Source of the DNA: MWDV01 sp964634255
Lineage (GTDB): Bacteria; Verrucomicrobiota; Verrucomicrobiia; Limisphaerales; MWDV01
NCBI GenBank assembly: GCA_964634255.1
Contig: CAZWJC010000002.1
Location: 1-64,000 of the forward strand
Reading direction: 5' to 3'
Length of the DNA: 64,000 nucleotides
The notes under the pieces were generated by a model. The model saw nothing but the letters and a program-made list of their open reading frames with translations. It did not search any database and had not been told where the DNA came from. Positions within the stretch are counted from its first letter, which is position 1; every line of letters begins with the position of its first letter. Of the stretch, positions 35,735-45,800 are shown piece after piece. The position numbers were made by a program, and so were the translations under genes.

Positions 35735-36448
35735 ATGCCATTCTACATCCCCGTTCAAAATGCCCGCGCCTTCCGGCGCGAGAAACCCTACGACAAGGTT
35801 GATTGGAATAATTTCCGGGAAGTGCTCAACGAGTTTCATGGGCGGATGGAGGATTGGTATATCATCCCCGCCAAGGAATTGGGCAAGAACGGCCATTTTG
35901 CTTTTGCCGTGATGGCGCTGAACTGCCTCCTGATTGACACATTGAGCCAATATTACTACGGCAACGACCCGTCCCCGACTGAAAAGGCAAATGGACAAAA
36001 GGGTTCTCTCGAATCATCTGGTGCAAAATTCAAAGACTTTCTTGTTGAACACATGAAGCACCGCACTGGCCCGCTTCCTGTGCCAATCAAGCAACCAGTC
36101 ACCGCCAAGAATCCCAAAGGCAAACCGCTGCTCAATTATGAGGATGTGCTTTGGTCGGGATTTCGGTGCGGCATTTTGCATCAGGCGCACGTTCCGCTTT
36201 ATGGAGCGCTCTACGGCGTTGCCAATGTCTTGGACTTTCAGCCGACCGGTGTCACCAAGTATGCTGACGGCACAGATTGTCCGACCATAATTTGCTTCCC
36301 GCAGGAATTGCTCAAGGAACTGGAAACCGCGTTCATCAAATACGCGGATGATTTGTGGAATCCCGATCCGGCGTTTAACGACTTACGACGCCGTTTCAAG
36401 GCCAAGTTTGAGGACAGCTTCGGCGTGACCATCAACACCACGATTTGA
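35735..36448 (+). CDS. HEPN-like protein with R-x4-H motif
   Basis: A 237-residue protein. Residues 50-75 form an amphipathic helix (FAFAVMALNCLLIDTLSQYY) and residues 135-155 contain F-R144-CGIL-H149, the R-x4-H signature of HEPN-fold RNases, placed after a first long helix as in small HEPN proteins. The rest (a Lys-rich stretch GPLPVPIKQPVTAKNPKGK and a C-terminal helix) fits no named family. It sits between cap3 and the methylase with gaps of 13 and 3 bases, so it is co-expressed with them. It could be an RNase effector or a structural HEPN; the call rests on the motif and helix layout only. The ATG at 35735 was preferred over 35693, which overlaps cap3. Confidence 0.55.
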   Translation: MPFYIPVQNARAFRREKPYDKVDWNNFREVLNEFHGRMEDWYIIPAKELGKNGHFAFAVMALNCLLIDTLSQYYYGNDPSPTEKANGQKGSLESSGAKFKDFLVEHMKHRTGPLPVPIKQPVTAKNPKGKPLLNYEDVLWSGFRCGILHQAHVPLYGALYGVANVLDFQPTGVTKYADGTDCPTIICFPQELLKELETAFIKYADDLWNPDPAFNDLRRRFKAKFEDSFGVTINTTI

Positions 36449-36451
36449 TCC

Positions 36452-39361
36452 ATGACTTACATAAAGAAACTCATTGAAGTCGCGTTGCCGCTGGAGGCCA
36501 TAAACAAGGAGGCGGCGAGGGAGAAATCCATCCGGCATGGGCATCCGTCCACCCTCCACATCTGGTGGGCGCGACGACCTCTGGCCGCGTGCCGGGCGGT
36601 GCTGTTTGCGTCGCTAGTGGATGACCCGTCGGAATACGTTGCAGAGTTGATGAAGGATTCGGCGAAGCGGAAGGCGGCGGAGAAGGAACTCAAGGCGCGA
36701 AAGAAGTTGTGGGATGAAATGACGGCGGTGTTGGAAAAGGCAAAGGCTGGCGGCATTTCCGCACCTGCTCCCGGACCAGAGCCGAAGCTGGAGGACATCA
36801 TCGCCGAGATTGAGCGGGAACGGTTGTTCGAGATCATCCGCCAACTGGTGAAGTGGGAGAACTCGAACAACGAGCGCGTGCTCGATGCCGCTCGCGCCGA
36901 GATCATGCGTTCGTGCAACGGCAAGCCACCACCGGTTTATGACCCGTTCTGTGGCGGTGGCTCGATTCCGCTGGAGGCGCAACGGCTGGGACTGGAAGCG
37001 CACGCGAGCGATTTGAATCCCGTGCCGGTGCTCATCAACAAGGCGCTTATTGAAATCCCCCCGAAGTTTGCGGGCAAATCGCCAGTGAACCCGGAGGCCA
37101 AGAAGAAGCTCGGCGCGTCCGGCTCGTGGAAAGCCGCAGCGGGACTGGCCGAGGACATTCGCTACTACGGCCAATGGATGCGAGACGAGGCAGAGAAACG
37201 CATCGGCCATTTGTATCCCAAGGTGAAACTGCCGAAGGAACATGGAGGCGGTGAAGCGACGGTGATTGCGTGGCTGTGGGCGCGCACGGTGGCCAGTCCC
37301 AACCCGGCTGCGAAAAGTGCGCATGTGCCACTGGTGCGTTCGTTCTGGCTTTCCACGAAAGCGGGCAAGAAGGCGTGGATTGAACCTGGGGTGGACCAGA
37401 GCACGATGACGTATCGGTTTGAAGTGCGCACAGGCAATGGCGAACCGCGTAACGGAACAGTCTCGCGAAACGGAGGCATCTGTTTGCTAACTGGTAGTCC
37501 CATCCCGCTCGACTACATTCGCAGCGAGGGAACGGCGGGGCGGCTCGGTGCGCGGTTAATGGCGATCGCAGCAGAAAGACCAGGCGGCAGGCTCTATTTG
37601 GCTCCCACAGAAGAACACGAAGAGACTGCCGCTAGCGCTGTTCCACACGACATTCCCGATTCGGACATTCCGCAGCAGGCATTGGGGTTTCGGGTGCAAC
37701 TTTACGGAATGACGAAGCATTGGCATCTGTTCTCTGCGCGTCAGTTAACAGCACTCACGACATTCTGCGATCTAGTAGCGGAAGCCCGACAATCTGTTTT
37801 CGCTGACTCCGGAGGTAACGGCGAGTATTCAGATGCGCTTGCTGTCTACTTAGCCTGTTGTGTCAATGCTGTCGCGGATGATCTCTCCACCATCGTGACT
37901 TGGCGCTCGGGCCATGGGACGGGAGCTACCCGTTCTACCTTCGCAAGGCAAGCACTGCCGATGGTATGGGATTTTGCGGAAGCCAATCCTTTCGCCGATG
38001 CTGCGGGAGATTTGAACTCGGCCAGCGAGGCGGTCGCCCACGTTGTTGAATGTTTGCCGGCCAAAGGAAGAGGACAAGTACATGCACACGACGCTACCCA
38101 GCCCTTTGCAGTCGATGGCGTTTGTATTTCAACCGATCCTCCATACTACGACAACATTGGCTATGCTGACTTGAGCGACTATTTTTATATTTGGCTTCGC
38201 CGGTCGATTGGCTCAATTCTGCCCACGCTGTTTTCCACGATGCTTACGCCCAAACAGCAAGAGTTGATTGCAACGCCATTTAGGCACGATGGAAAGAAAG
38301 AGGCGGCTCGTACTTACTTTGAGAAAGGTCTCTTTGAGGCATTCTCTCGAATGTTGAGCGCGCATAACGCGACCTATCCCCTGACCGTATATTATGCTTT
38401 CAAACAAGCAGAGTCTGATATCGACACAGATGACGAGGTGGAAGCAGCAGCGACCACTTCGAGTGCGGTCGCGTCTACAGGATGGGAAACGATGTTGGCC
38501 GGACTCATTTCTTCTGGTTTCAGCATCCTCGGGACTTGGCCTGTTCGGACTGAGCGAGGCAACAGAAGTGTTGGTTTAGGAACGAATGCACTCGCTTCTT
38601 CCATCGTACTGGTATGCCGACCGCGACCGAAAACCGCCGAGGTTGTTTCGCGCCGCGATTTCTTGGCCGCGCTAAAAAGGGAGTTGCCCGAAGCATTACG
38701 GCATCTGCAAGAGGGGAACATCGCGCCGGTGGATCTGGCCCAGGCCGCCATCGGGCCGGGCATGGCCGTGTTCTCCCGTTACGCGAAGGTGCTGGAGACG
38801 GATGGCTCAACGATGTCGGTGCGGTCGGCGTTAACGGAAATCAACAAGTGCCTCGACGAGGTGCTGGCCGAACAGGAAGGCGAGTTCGACGCGGACACGC
38901 GCTGGGCGCTGGCGTGGTTCGACCAGAACGGATTCAACGAGGGCGCGTATGGCGTGGCGGAGACGCTTTGCACGGCCAAGAACACGAGCGTCCAAGGCAT
39001 GAAAGACGCCGGCATCCTCGAAGCCAAAGGCGGCAAGGTGCGCCTGCTGAAGAAAGAGGAGTTGGACGCGGATTGGAATCCGGCCGAGGACTCGCGTCTG
39101 ACGATCTGGGAAATCACGCATCACCTGATTCGTCGTCTGGAGCAAGGCGAGTCCGGCGCAGCGGAATTGATCCAGCAACTCGGCGCAAAGGCCGAGGTCG
39201 CCCGTGACCTATCGTATCGTCTCTACACGATTTGCGAGCGTCGCAAATGGTCGCAGGAAGCCATCGGTTACAACGCGCTCGTTCTCTCCTGGAGTGACGT
39301 GCAGCGTTTGGCGGAGGAAAAGAAAGCGGCAGCAACGCCGACGCAGGCGGAATTGATTTGA
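36452..39361 (+). CDS. DUF1156 adenine-specific DNA methylase (Hma methylase)
   Basis: A 969-residue methyltransferase of the COG1743 type. The DUF1156 N-terminus (LIEVALPLEAINKEAAREKS, STLHIWWARRPLAACRAVLF) is followed by motif I (YDPFCGGGSIPLEAQRLGLE, about 163) and a zinc-ribbon-like region near RNGGICLLTGSPIP that keeps only one Cys. The catalytic motif is D561-PPYYDNIGYADLSDYFY. The large C-terminal region is helical. It should modify adenines at a site not readable from sequence, giving self/non-self marking in the helicase-methylase-ATPase set. The start is 3 bases past the previous stop. Two unrelated modules (the embedded genes before and after) flank it. Confidence 0.88.
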   Translation: MTYIKKLIEVALPLEAINKEAAREKSIRHGHPSTLHIWWARRPLAACRAVLFASLVDDPSEYVAELMKDSAKRKAAEKELKARKKLWDEMTAVLEKAKAGGISAPAPGPEPKLEDIIAEIERERLFEIIRQLVKWENSNNERVLDAARAEIMRSCNGKPPPVYDPFCGGGSIPLEAQRLGLEAHASDLNPVPVLINKALIEIPPKFAGKSPVNPEAKKKLGASGSWKAAAGLAEDIRYYGQWMRDEAEKRIGHLYPKVKLPKEHGGGEATVIAWLWARTVASPNPAAKSAHVPLVRSFWLSTKAGKKAWIEPGVDQSTMTYRFEVRTGNGEPRNGTVSRNGGICLLTGSPIPLDYIRSEGTAGRLGARLMAIAAERPGGRLYLAPTEEHEETAASAVPHDIPDSDIPQQALGFRVQLYGMTKHWHLFSARQLTALTTFCDLVAEARQSVFADSGGNGEYSDALAVYLACCVNAVADDLSTIVTWRSGHGTGATRSTFARQALPMVWDFAEANPFADAAGDLNSASEAVAHVVECLPAKGRGQVHAHDATQPFAVDGVCISTDPPYYDNIGYADLSDYFYIWLRRSIGSILPTLFSTMLTPKQQELIATPFRHDGKKEAARTYFEKGLFEAFSRMLSAHNATYPLTVYYAFKQAESDIDTDDEVEAAATTSSAVASTGWETMLAGLISSGFSILGTWPVRTERGNRSVGLGTNALASSIVLVCRPRPKTAEVVSRRDFLAALKRELPEALRHLQEGNIAPVDLAQAAIGPGMAVFSRYAKVLETDGSTMSVRSALTEINKCLDEVLAEQEGEFDADTRWALAWFDQNGFNEGAYGVAETLCTAKNTSVQGMKDAGILEAKGGKVRLLKKEELDADWNPAEDSRLTIWEITHHLIRRLEQGESGAAELIQQLGAKAEVARDLSYRLYTICERRKWSQEAIGYNALVLSWSDVQRLAEEKKAAATPTQAELI

Positions 39362-39416
39362 GTGAGACGACTTCTGACAATACTGAACAGCGGTATGCTC
39401 CGTGCGAGGTTTGAGC

Positions 39417-40244
39417 ATGAAATACTACTGGAACGCTTATCATGCAACGGAGCGCGAACTCCGCGAGCGGGATGGCCAATCCACGCTCTGTGACATGTAT
39501 GACCTACACAAGGTTCGGGACGGTGCCGCTTTCGCGGAGTTCCGGAGCCTGCTTCCGGCGTCTTGGCGCTATGGAGGTATCATTCTGAACGTCCCCACCA
39601 AGCAGTCATCGGGGGATACCCCGAAGATCAAAGGCCCAAGCTACCTCTCCTCACAGGATGTCCTCATCCAGACAACACGCCCTCCGTTGCAGGATGAACA
39701 ATCTCGAGGGGCCAATTGCAGAGGCTCGCGGAAGGTGGCCAGGAGCTATAGCGAAGTTGAGGATGTGGTGTTCGAGGCCATGGGACCGTTCTTTGATAAT
39801 TGCGACCGCCAAATCATCTGCCTATCGGATGAAGTCGTCACAGTCCTAACGAAGAAACCATCGCAAGGCGCGAAATGGTGTCGGTGGGAGTTTCGCGCCA
39901 CCCGAGGGGCCGTCATTGAGCAGCGTGGGGCCACCTGGAATCGGAACTGGGAGACATGCGACACTAAAGGGCCGACCTGTGGCTTCCTGGTGTATGCACC
40001 GAGTGACGGCAACCGGCCCGACGTTGTTTGTTCGTTTGGCATGGGAGGCTTGGAGACTCTTACGTTTAACCACCTGCTCCGAACCGACAGGAAGTTACAG
40101 CCCTTGGTTCGTAGAGTTTTGAAACGGGAACGGTCAATCTCGGCCGTCCAGTTCTCGATACCCGAATGTCCTCCAGTCCCTCTCGACTTGAGTTTCACTC
40201 GCGACGCGAATCCACGAATCCTGTTCTCCGTTTCCCTCGATTAG
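39417..40244 (+). CDS. hypothetical protein embedded in the Hma locus
   Basis: A 275-residue protein starting MKYYWNAYHATERELRERDG. The composition is that of a real soluble protein: Cys and Trp in ordered stretches (KWCRWEFRATRGAVIEQRGA, TWNRNWETCDTKGPTCGFLV) and a basic C-terminus. No domain is recognised. It lies 55 bases after the methylase and 79 before the DUF218 gene, i.e. at one of the two positions in this locus where other modules are inserted. The start could also be a TTG at 39402. Confidence 0.6.
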   Translation: MKYYWNAYHATERELRERDGQSTLCDMYDLHKVRDGAAFAEFRSLLPASWRYGGIILNVPTKQSSGDTPKIKGPSYLSSQDVLIQTTRPPLQDEQSRGANCRGSRKVARSYSEVEDVVFEAMGPFFDNCDRQIICLSDEVVTVLTKKPSQGAKWCRWEFRATRGAVIEQRGATWNRNWETCDTKGPTCGFLVYAPSDGNRPDVVCSFGMGGLETLTFNHLLRTDRKLQPLVRRVLKRERSISAVQFSIPECPPVPLDLSFTRDANPRILFSVSLD

Positions 40245-40323
40245 CGCTTTCGGGGGGAGTTTTGACAAAAGTTCATGACCGAACCAACCGCAGTAATGTC
40301 CAGTTCACAGCAACAACAATTGT

Positions 40324-41043
40324 ATGAAAGACAATAGAATGAAAATCATGGTGACTGGTACTGGACACGCCGTTCCGAAAGCTGGATACACAGCTTTACC
40401 GGCTGTCTTGAATGACAGCAGTTGGCTCGGTGGCTACAAAGATGAAGGCCGACTTTACTTCGAGCACATTCAAGAAACGGTAAGGGCGGCCGCTGCCCGT
40501 CCTGGCGCCGCAGTGGTTTTTTCCGGTGGGCAAACGCGAGAAATTGCGGGGCGGAGATCGGAAGCCCAAGGCTATTGGGAGGTCGCCCGTGACAATGATT
40601 GGTTCGGACACCCAACTATTGGCGAACAGGCACTTCGGGAAGAATTCGCCCGCGATTCGCTTGAGAATCTCCTCTTTAGCCTGGTGCTTTTCTACCAAAC
40701 GCATGGCGCTTGGCCGGAGCGGATCGTGGTGGTTGGCTGGGAATTCAAGAGAGAACGCTACGATCTGCACAGGCAAGCCATCAAGTGGCCAAGCGATAGA
40801 TTCGAGTATGTGGGGGCGAACAACCCACAGGGAAAGGCGATGGAGATGGCCGAGGCTGGCGAAAAACGGAAACTCAATGCCGTTCGTTCGGACGCCTTCC
40901 TGGCGGGACCGGAATGGGCCGGCCAGAGAGAATTCAGAGATCCTTTTCAAAGAGGAAATCCCTACCGGGGAGTTCATCCCTCGTTGGATGCTCTCTTCGA
41001 CATCATGGCCACCCACGCCCTGAGGGCAAAGATGCCATGGTGA
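40324..41043 (+). CDS. DUF218/YdcF-like protein
   Basis: A 239-residue protein with the DUF218 layout: an N-terminal strand-loop (IMVTGTGHAVPKAGY), the S-G-G-x-T box AVVFSGGQTREIAGRRSEAQ, the acidic box FARDSLENLLFSLVLFYQTH and the later strand ERIVVVGWEFKRER. Bacterial DUF218 proteins include periplasmic and cytoplasmic members of unclear reaction; no signal peptide is present here, so this one is cytoplasmic. It is the second unknown inserted between methylase and AbiE, and could be part of a defence module or a passenger. ATGs at 40324, 40339 and 40348 are possible; 40324 is used. Confidence 0.75.
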   Translation: MKDNRMKIMVTGTGHAVPKAGYTALPAVLNDSSWLGGYKDEGRLYFEHIQETVRAAAARPGAAVVFSGGQTREIAGRRSEAQGYWEVARDNDWFGHPTIGEQALREEFARDSLENLLFSLVLFYQTHGAWPERIVVVGWEFKRERYDLHRQAIKWPSDRFEYVGANNPQGKAMEMAEAGEKRKLNAVRSDAFLAGPEWAGQREFRDPFQRGNPYRGVHPSLDALFDIMATHALRAKMPW

Positions 41044-41162
41044 CTACCTGGGAATGCTCGGTTCCGCCGTGCTGTGACGGACATCCTGTCCACGGAGAAA
41101 CGGCGTCACAAGAACAGCCGATGGTTTCTGTTGAGAATAGGCTTGTGGAGTCACTCGAGAAT

Positions 41163-41192
41163 TGTCACAAAAACAGGGCAGTTTTTGTTACA
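41163..41192 (+). promoter_or_regulatory. inverted repeat before abiEi, probable autoregulatory operator
   Basis: TGTCACAAAAAC (41163-41174) and GTTTTTGTTACA (41181-41192) are inverted with 11 of 12 positions matching and a 6-base spacer. It ends 20 bases before the GTG start of abiEi. AbiEi antitoxins are known to repress their own operon by binding inverted repeats at the promoter, which matches this placement. Confidence 0.65.
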
Positions 41193-41212
41193 GACGATCG
41201 GTGGATGTAGAC

Positions 41213-41815
41213 GTGCAAACCATTGATAGCAAAATAAAAAGCCGCATCTACGGTAATGGTAGGGGTTGGGTGTTTTCCCCAAGCCAGTTTTTGGACTTGG
41301 GAAATCGTTCAGCCGTGGGAGTGGCTTTGCACCGGCTGACAAAGGGGGGGACTATACGCCGGTTGACCCGAGGCCTGTATGACTACCCGAAGCAGCACAC
41401 GACCTTTGGCCTGCTGGCTCCCAGTCCAGATGCGGTAGCCGAGGCACTGGCGGGTAAGCATGCCACCCGACTCCAACCGTCCGGCGCATATGCGGCGAAC
41501 TTGCTGGGGCTTTCGGATCAGGTTCCGGCGAAGGTCGTGTTCCTGACGGACGGAGCCGCGCGCCAGGTGAAAATCGGACGGCAGGAGATCAGCCTCAAAC
41601 AGACTTCCCCCCGCAACATGGCAACAGCCGGTCGGTTGAGCGGGTTGATCATCCAGGCGTTGCGCTATATCGGCAGGGATCACGTGGACGACAAGACGCT
41701 GGCGCGATTGAAACAGAAACTGAGCGATGCGGACGTCAAATCGCTAAAGAAAGATCTGACCTACGCACCAGCCTGGATCGGAGACATTTTGCGGAGACTG
41801 GCGAAAGTAAATTGA
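41213..41815 (+). CDS. abiEi: AbiEi-type antitoxin/transcriptional regulator
   Basis: A 200-residue protein. The N-terminal winged helix (RIYGNGRGWVFSPSQFLDLG, VALHRLTKGGTIRRLTRGLY) and the following domain (HATRLQPSGAYAANLLGLSD, KVVFLTDGAARQVKIGRQEI, NMATAGRLSGLIIQALRYIG) match DUF6088/AbiEi. It neutralises AbiEii without direct contact (type IV mode) and represses the operon. The GTG at 41213 is preferred because homologs begin near SKIKSRIYG and because a TTG at 41162 would place the inverted repeat inside the gene. Its stop is 3 bases before abiEii. Confidence 0.88.
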   Translation: MQTIDSKIKSRIYGNGRGWVFSPSQFLDLGNRSAVGVALHRLTKGGTIRRLTRGLYDYPKQHTTFGLLAPSPDAVAEALAGKHATRLQPSGAYAANLLGLSDQVPAKVVFLTDGAARQVKIGRQEISLKQTSPRNMATAGRLSGLIIQALRYIGRDHVDDKTLARLKQKLSDADVKSLKKDLTYAPAWIGDILRRLAKVN

Positions 41816-41818
41816 GCC

Positions 41819-42841
41819 ATGGATGCCTTTGCCCAATCGAGTTCAGCAGATCGCGGCGCGGCGTTCGTTCAAACTGCGGCGGCACGGCAGATGAGCCCCG
41901 CGATTGTCGAAAAGGACTTCTGGGTGTGTTGGACTCTGAAGCAGTTGTTCGGTTTGCCCCAAATAGGAGATCACTTGATTTTCAAGGGCGGCACGTCGCT
42001 GTCGAAAGTGTTCAAGGTGATCGAACGATTCTCGGAAGACATTGACGTTTCGATTGACCGGGGCTGGCTCGGATTCGGCGGTGCGAACGAACCGGAAGCC
42101 GGGGCAAGCAATAAGGAACGGCAACGCCGGATTGATGCGCTTAAGGTGGCCTGTCAGCAGAAGATTGCCAATGAGTTAAAGCCGGCCCTGGAGGGAGTCA
42201 TTGCGGCGAAAGTGCGCAAGGACGACCAGTGGCGGTTGCATTCGGATGCCACCGACCCGGACCAGCAAACGCTTCTGTTTGATTACCCTTCGGTGATGTC
42301 GACAGCGAAATCCGGTTACGTCCGGCAGACAGTGAAGATCGAGATGGGAGCGCGGGCCGATCATTGGCCATGCGAGACCAAGCTGATTACGCCGTATGTT
42401 GGCGAGGAGTTTCCCCATGCCTTTCAAACACCGAATGCTGAAGTGAAAGTGTTGTCGGCAGAGAGGACTTTTTGGGAAAAGGCGACCATTCTGCACGCGG
42501 AATTTCACCGTCCTGTCGAGAAGGCGATGCCAGATCGATTCTCCCGGCACTATTGTGACTTCCACGAAATGGTTCGCAGAGGCGTGGCGACGTCGGCTGT
42601 GGGGAAGTTGGATTTGCTGGCGCGAGTTGCTCAACACAAGAGTCTGTTCTTCCGATCGTCGTGGGCCAAGTATGACGAAGCTGCCAAAGGCACCCTCCGC
42701 ATCGCTCCTCCGGAGCACCGATTGAGAGCGTTGCAGGAAGACTACAGGAAGATGCAGCAAATGTTCTTTGGCGAACCCCCGACTTTCGACACCATCTTGT
42801 CGCGGCTCAGAGAGTGGGAGACGGAGTTCAATCAGACATAG
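41819..42841 (+). CDS. abiEii: AbiEii-type nucleotidyltransferase toxin
   Basis: A 340-residue DUF1814-type nucleotidyltransferase. The first motif is FKG57-GTSLSK-63; the catalytic acidic pair is S72-E-D74-I-D76 (FSEDIDVSID). A later conserved block ERTFWEKATILHAEFHRP and FSRHYCDFHEMVRRGV matches the family's helical C-terminus. The toxin modifies tRNA acceptor ends in characterised relatives, stopping growth on infection. It follows abiEi after 3 bases and precedes the ATPase by 2 bases, so translation is probably coupled through the whole run. Confidence 0.9.
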   Translation: MDAFAQSSSADRGAAFVQTAAARQMSPAIVEKDFWVCWTLKQLFGLPQIGDHLIFKGGTSLSKVFKVIERFSEDIDVSIDRGWLGFGGANEPEAGASNKERQRRIDALKVACQQKIANELKPALEGVIAAKVRKDDQWRLHSDATDPDQQTLLFDYPSVMSTAKSGYVRQTVKIEMGARADHWPCETKLITPYVGEEFPHAFQTPNAEVKVLSAERTFWEKATILHAEFHRPVEKAMPDRFSRHYCDFHEMVRRGVATSAVGKLDLLARVAQHKSLFFRSSWAKYDEAAKGTLRIAPPEHRLRALQEDYRKMQQMFFGEPPTFDTILSRLREWETEFNQT

Positions 42842-42843
42842 CC

Positions 42844-45800
42844 ATGGCCATCACAAATCACGAACGGATTGGGAAAGCGCTCGAAATCCTGAACAGAGGG
42901 TTGCGGCCTTTCGTGGAACGTGAGCTGAAGAATACCTACCAAGCGAACTGGTTTGAGGAGACAAAGCAATGCTTGGAAGGCACCCAGCTCAAGCTCGGGA
43001 AGAATGCCGACGAACCCGAATGGGAAGCCGCGTCACTCCTTGTGGTGATGTGGAATCAGTGGAACGAGGTCTTCAAGAAGACCCTCGGTCATGCCGAACG
43101 CACGCTGGTAAGCGAATTGCGTGAGGTGCGCAACAAGTGGGCACATCAAAGACCATTCTCAACAGATGATGCTTACCGGGCGCTCGACAGCATGGCCCGC
43201 CTGCTCACTGCTGTCAGTGCCTCGAAAGAGGCGGAAGAGACAGAGCGCAACAAGACCGAGTTGCTGCGACTGAAATTTGACGAACAAGCGCGTCATGAGA
43301 AGCGAAAGGCGGCGAGCACGGCCATCGAAAGCCAGCCTGTGGCGGGCTTGAAACCGTGGCGCGAAATCGTGACGCCGCATCCTGACGTGGCGTCGGGCCG
43401 CTATCAACAAGCGGAGTTCGCCGCGGACCTTTGGCAGGTTTACAAGGGACTTGGCAGCGATGAATACCGGAATGCCGTGGAATTCTTCCGTCGCACCTAC
43501 CTGACGGCGGGCTTGAGGGACCTGCTTGTACGTGGTCTATTGCGGTTGAACGGTCAGGGCGGTGATCCCGTCGTGGAGCTGCAAACCAACTTTGGCGGGG
43601 GCAAGACACACTCAATGCTGGCGCTGTTTCACATGCTCTCCGGAACCCGGAAAGAGGAGTTGGTGGGGTTGGAACCGGTATTCGCCGAGGCCAAGGTAAG
43701 CCCGCCGGACAAAATCCGGCGTGTCGTCATCGTTGGAAATCGCATTTCGCCCGGTCAGCCCGAAAAGAAGGACGATGGAACCGTGGTGCGCACGCTCTGG
43801 GGTGAACTCGCGTGGCAACTCGGTGGCAAGGACGGCTACACAATGGTCAAGGAGGCGGATGAGACCGCGACCAATCCCGGAGACGCACTGGGCAAGCTGC
43901 TGCGAAAGTACTCCCCGTGCCTGATTCTGATAGACGAATGGGTGGCTTACGCCAGGCAATTGCACGACACGAACGATCTGCCGGGTGGAGACTTCGAGAC
44001 CCAGTTCACCTTTGCGCAGACGCTGAGCGAAGAGATGAAGTCTGCCAAGCAGGCGTTGCTCGTGGTCAGCATTCCGGCTTCCTCAGAAGGGGAAGGTGCG
44101 TCCCCATCAGCCGGCGTGCATGATGAAGAAGTGGGTGGAGCCAAAGGCCGCGAGGCTTTGGCACGGTTGCGGAACGTTTTCCAGCGCATCGCCACCCAGT
44201 GGCGTCCGGCCAGTTCCGAGGAGAGCTACGAGATCGTGCGACGACGCCTGTTCCAGCCGATCACCGACCCACAGATGTTCGTTCAGCGCGACCGGGTGGC
44301 GAAGGAGTTCTGTGATCTGTATCGGAGCCAACATCAGGAATTCCCACCCGAGTGCCGCGAGGCGGACTACGAGCGCAAACTCAAGGCGGCGTATCCGGTC
44401 CATCCAGAAGTTTTCGACCGGCTGTATCAGGATTGGGCCGGACTGGTGAAATTCCAGCGCACGCGCGGTGTATTGCGCTTGATGGCTTCGGTGATTCACA
44501 AGCTTTGGGAACGCGATGATAAGAGTGTGCTCATCCTGCCGGCTTCTCTCCCCGTGGATGACATCCATGTGCAGTCCGAATTGACCCGCTATCTTTCGGA
44601 TGGATGGGACACGGTGATTGAGAAGGATGTCGACGGCGAGAATTCCCTGCCACTCAAGGTGGACCGTGAAAAGCCGAACTTGGGCAGGTTTTCCGCCGCG
44701 CGGCGCGTGGCGCGGAGCGTCTTCCTTGGTTCGGCCCCGACTCCCCATGCTGCGAACAAGGGCACTGAAGATCGTCGGTTGAAGTTGGGTTGCGTTCAGC
44801 CGGGAGAATCGCCAGCCATTTTCGGCGACGCGCTACGGCATCTGGCTCATACCGCCACCTACCTGTATCAGGATGGCAATCGTTACTGGTATTCCACCCA
44901 GCCGACTGTAACCAAACTGGCGGATGACCGAGCGGAACAGTTGAACCGTGAACCAGAGAAGGTGACCGAGGAGATTCGCCAGCGCGTTCGGGAGGAACTC
45001 AGAAATCGAGGTGACTTCGCAAAGGTGCATCCTTTTGCCAAAAGCGGCGAAGTGCCGGATGAGACAGAGGCGCGGCTTGTGGTTCTCGATCTGGACGCTC
45101 CATACGCCAAGGATCCCACCAATCCGGCAGTTGCGGCGGCGGAAGGAATCTTCAACAACCGAGGGAACAGTCCGCGGCTTTACCGGAACACCCTGGTCTT
45201 TCTCGCGGCAGACCGGGCTCGGCTCGAAGAGTTGCTGCAAGCTGCGCGATATTACCTCGCATGGGAGTCCATTGATCATGACCGGGAGAAGTTGAATTTG
45301 GACAATCACCAATCCAGGCAGGCCGCCACACAGAAACAGAACTGGAATCAGACTGTGGGCGCACGGATTTCGGAAACGTTTCAGTGGCTACTCGTCCCCA
45401 CACAACCGAACCCGCAGTCGAATCTGGAGTGGATGCCGCTGCGATTGAGCGGCCAGGACGCGCTGGCAGTGAGAGCCACCAAGAAGCTCAGAAGCGAAAG
45501 CCAGATGGTGACGCAGTATGCTTCGAGTCTGTTGCGTGGTGATCTGGACAAGATTCCCCTCTGGCGCGGAGAACATGTCGCGATCAAGCAATTGGCCGAG
45601 GATTACGCTCGATATTTGTATCTGCAACGCGTGCGCGGCCCGGAAGTCATCTTTGCGGCGATCCGCGATGGACTCGGGCTCATGATGTGGGCCACGGAGA
45701 CGTTTGCGTATGCCGAGTCCTGGGATGAGGCCAAGAAGCGCTATGTTGGTTTGCAGGGCGGGAAAATGATCACTGTGACGCCGGACAGCACTGGGGTGCT

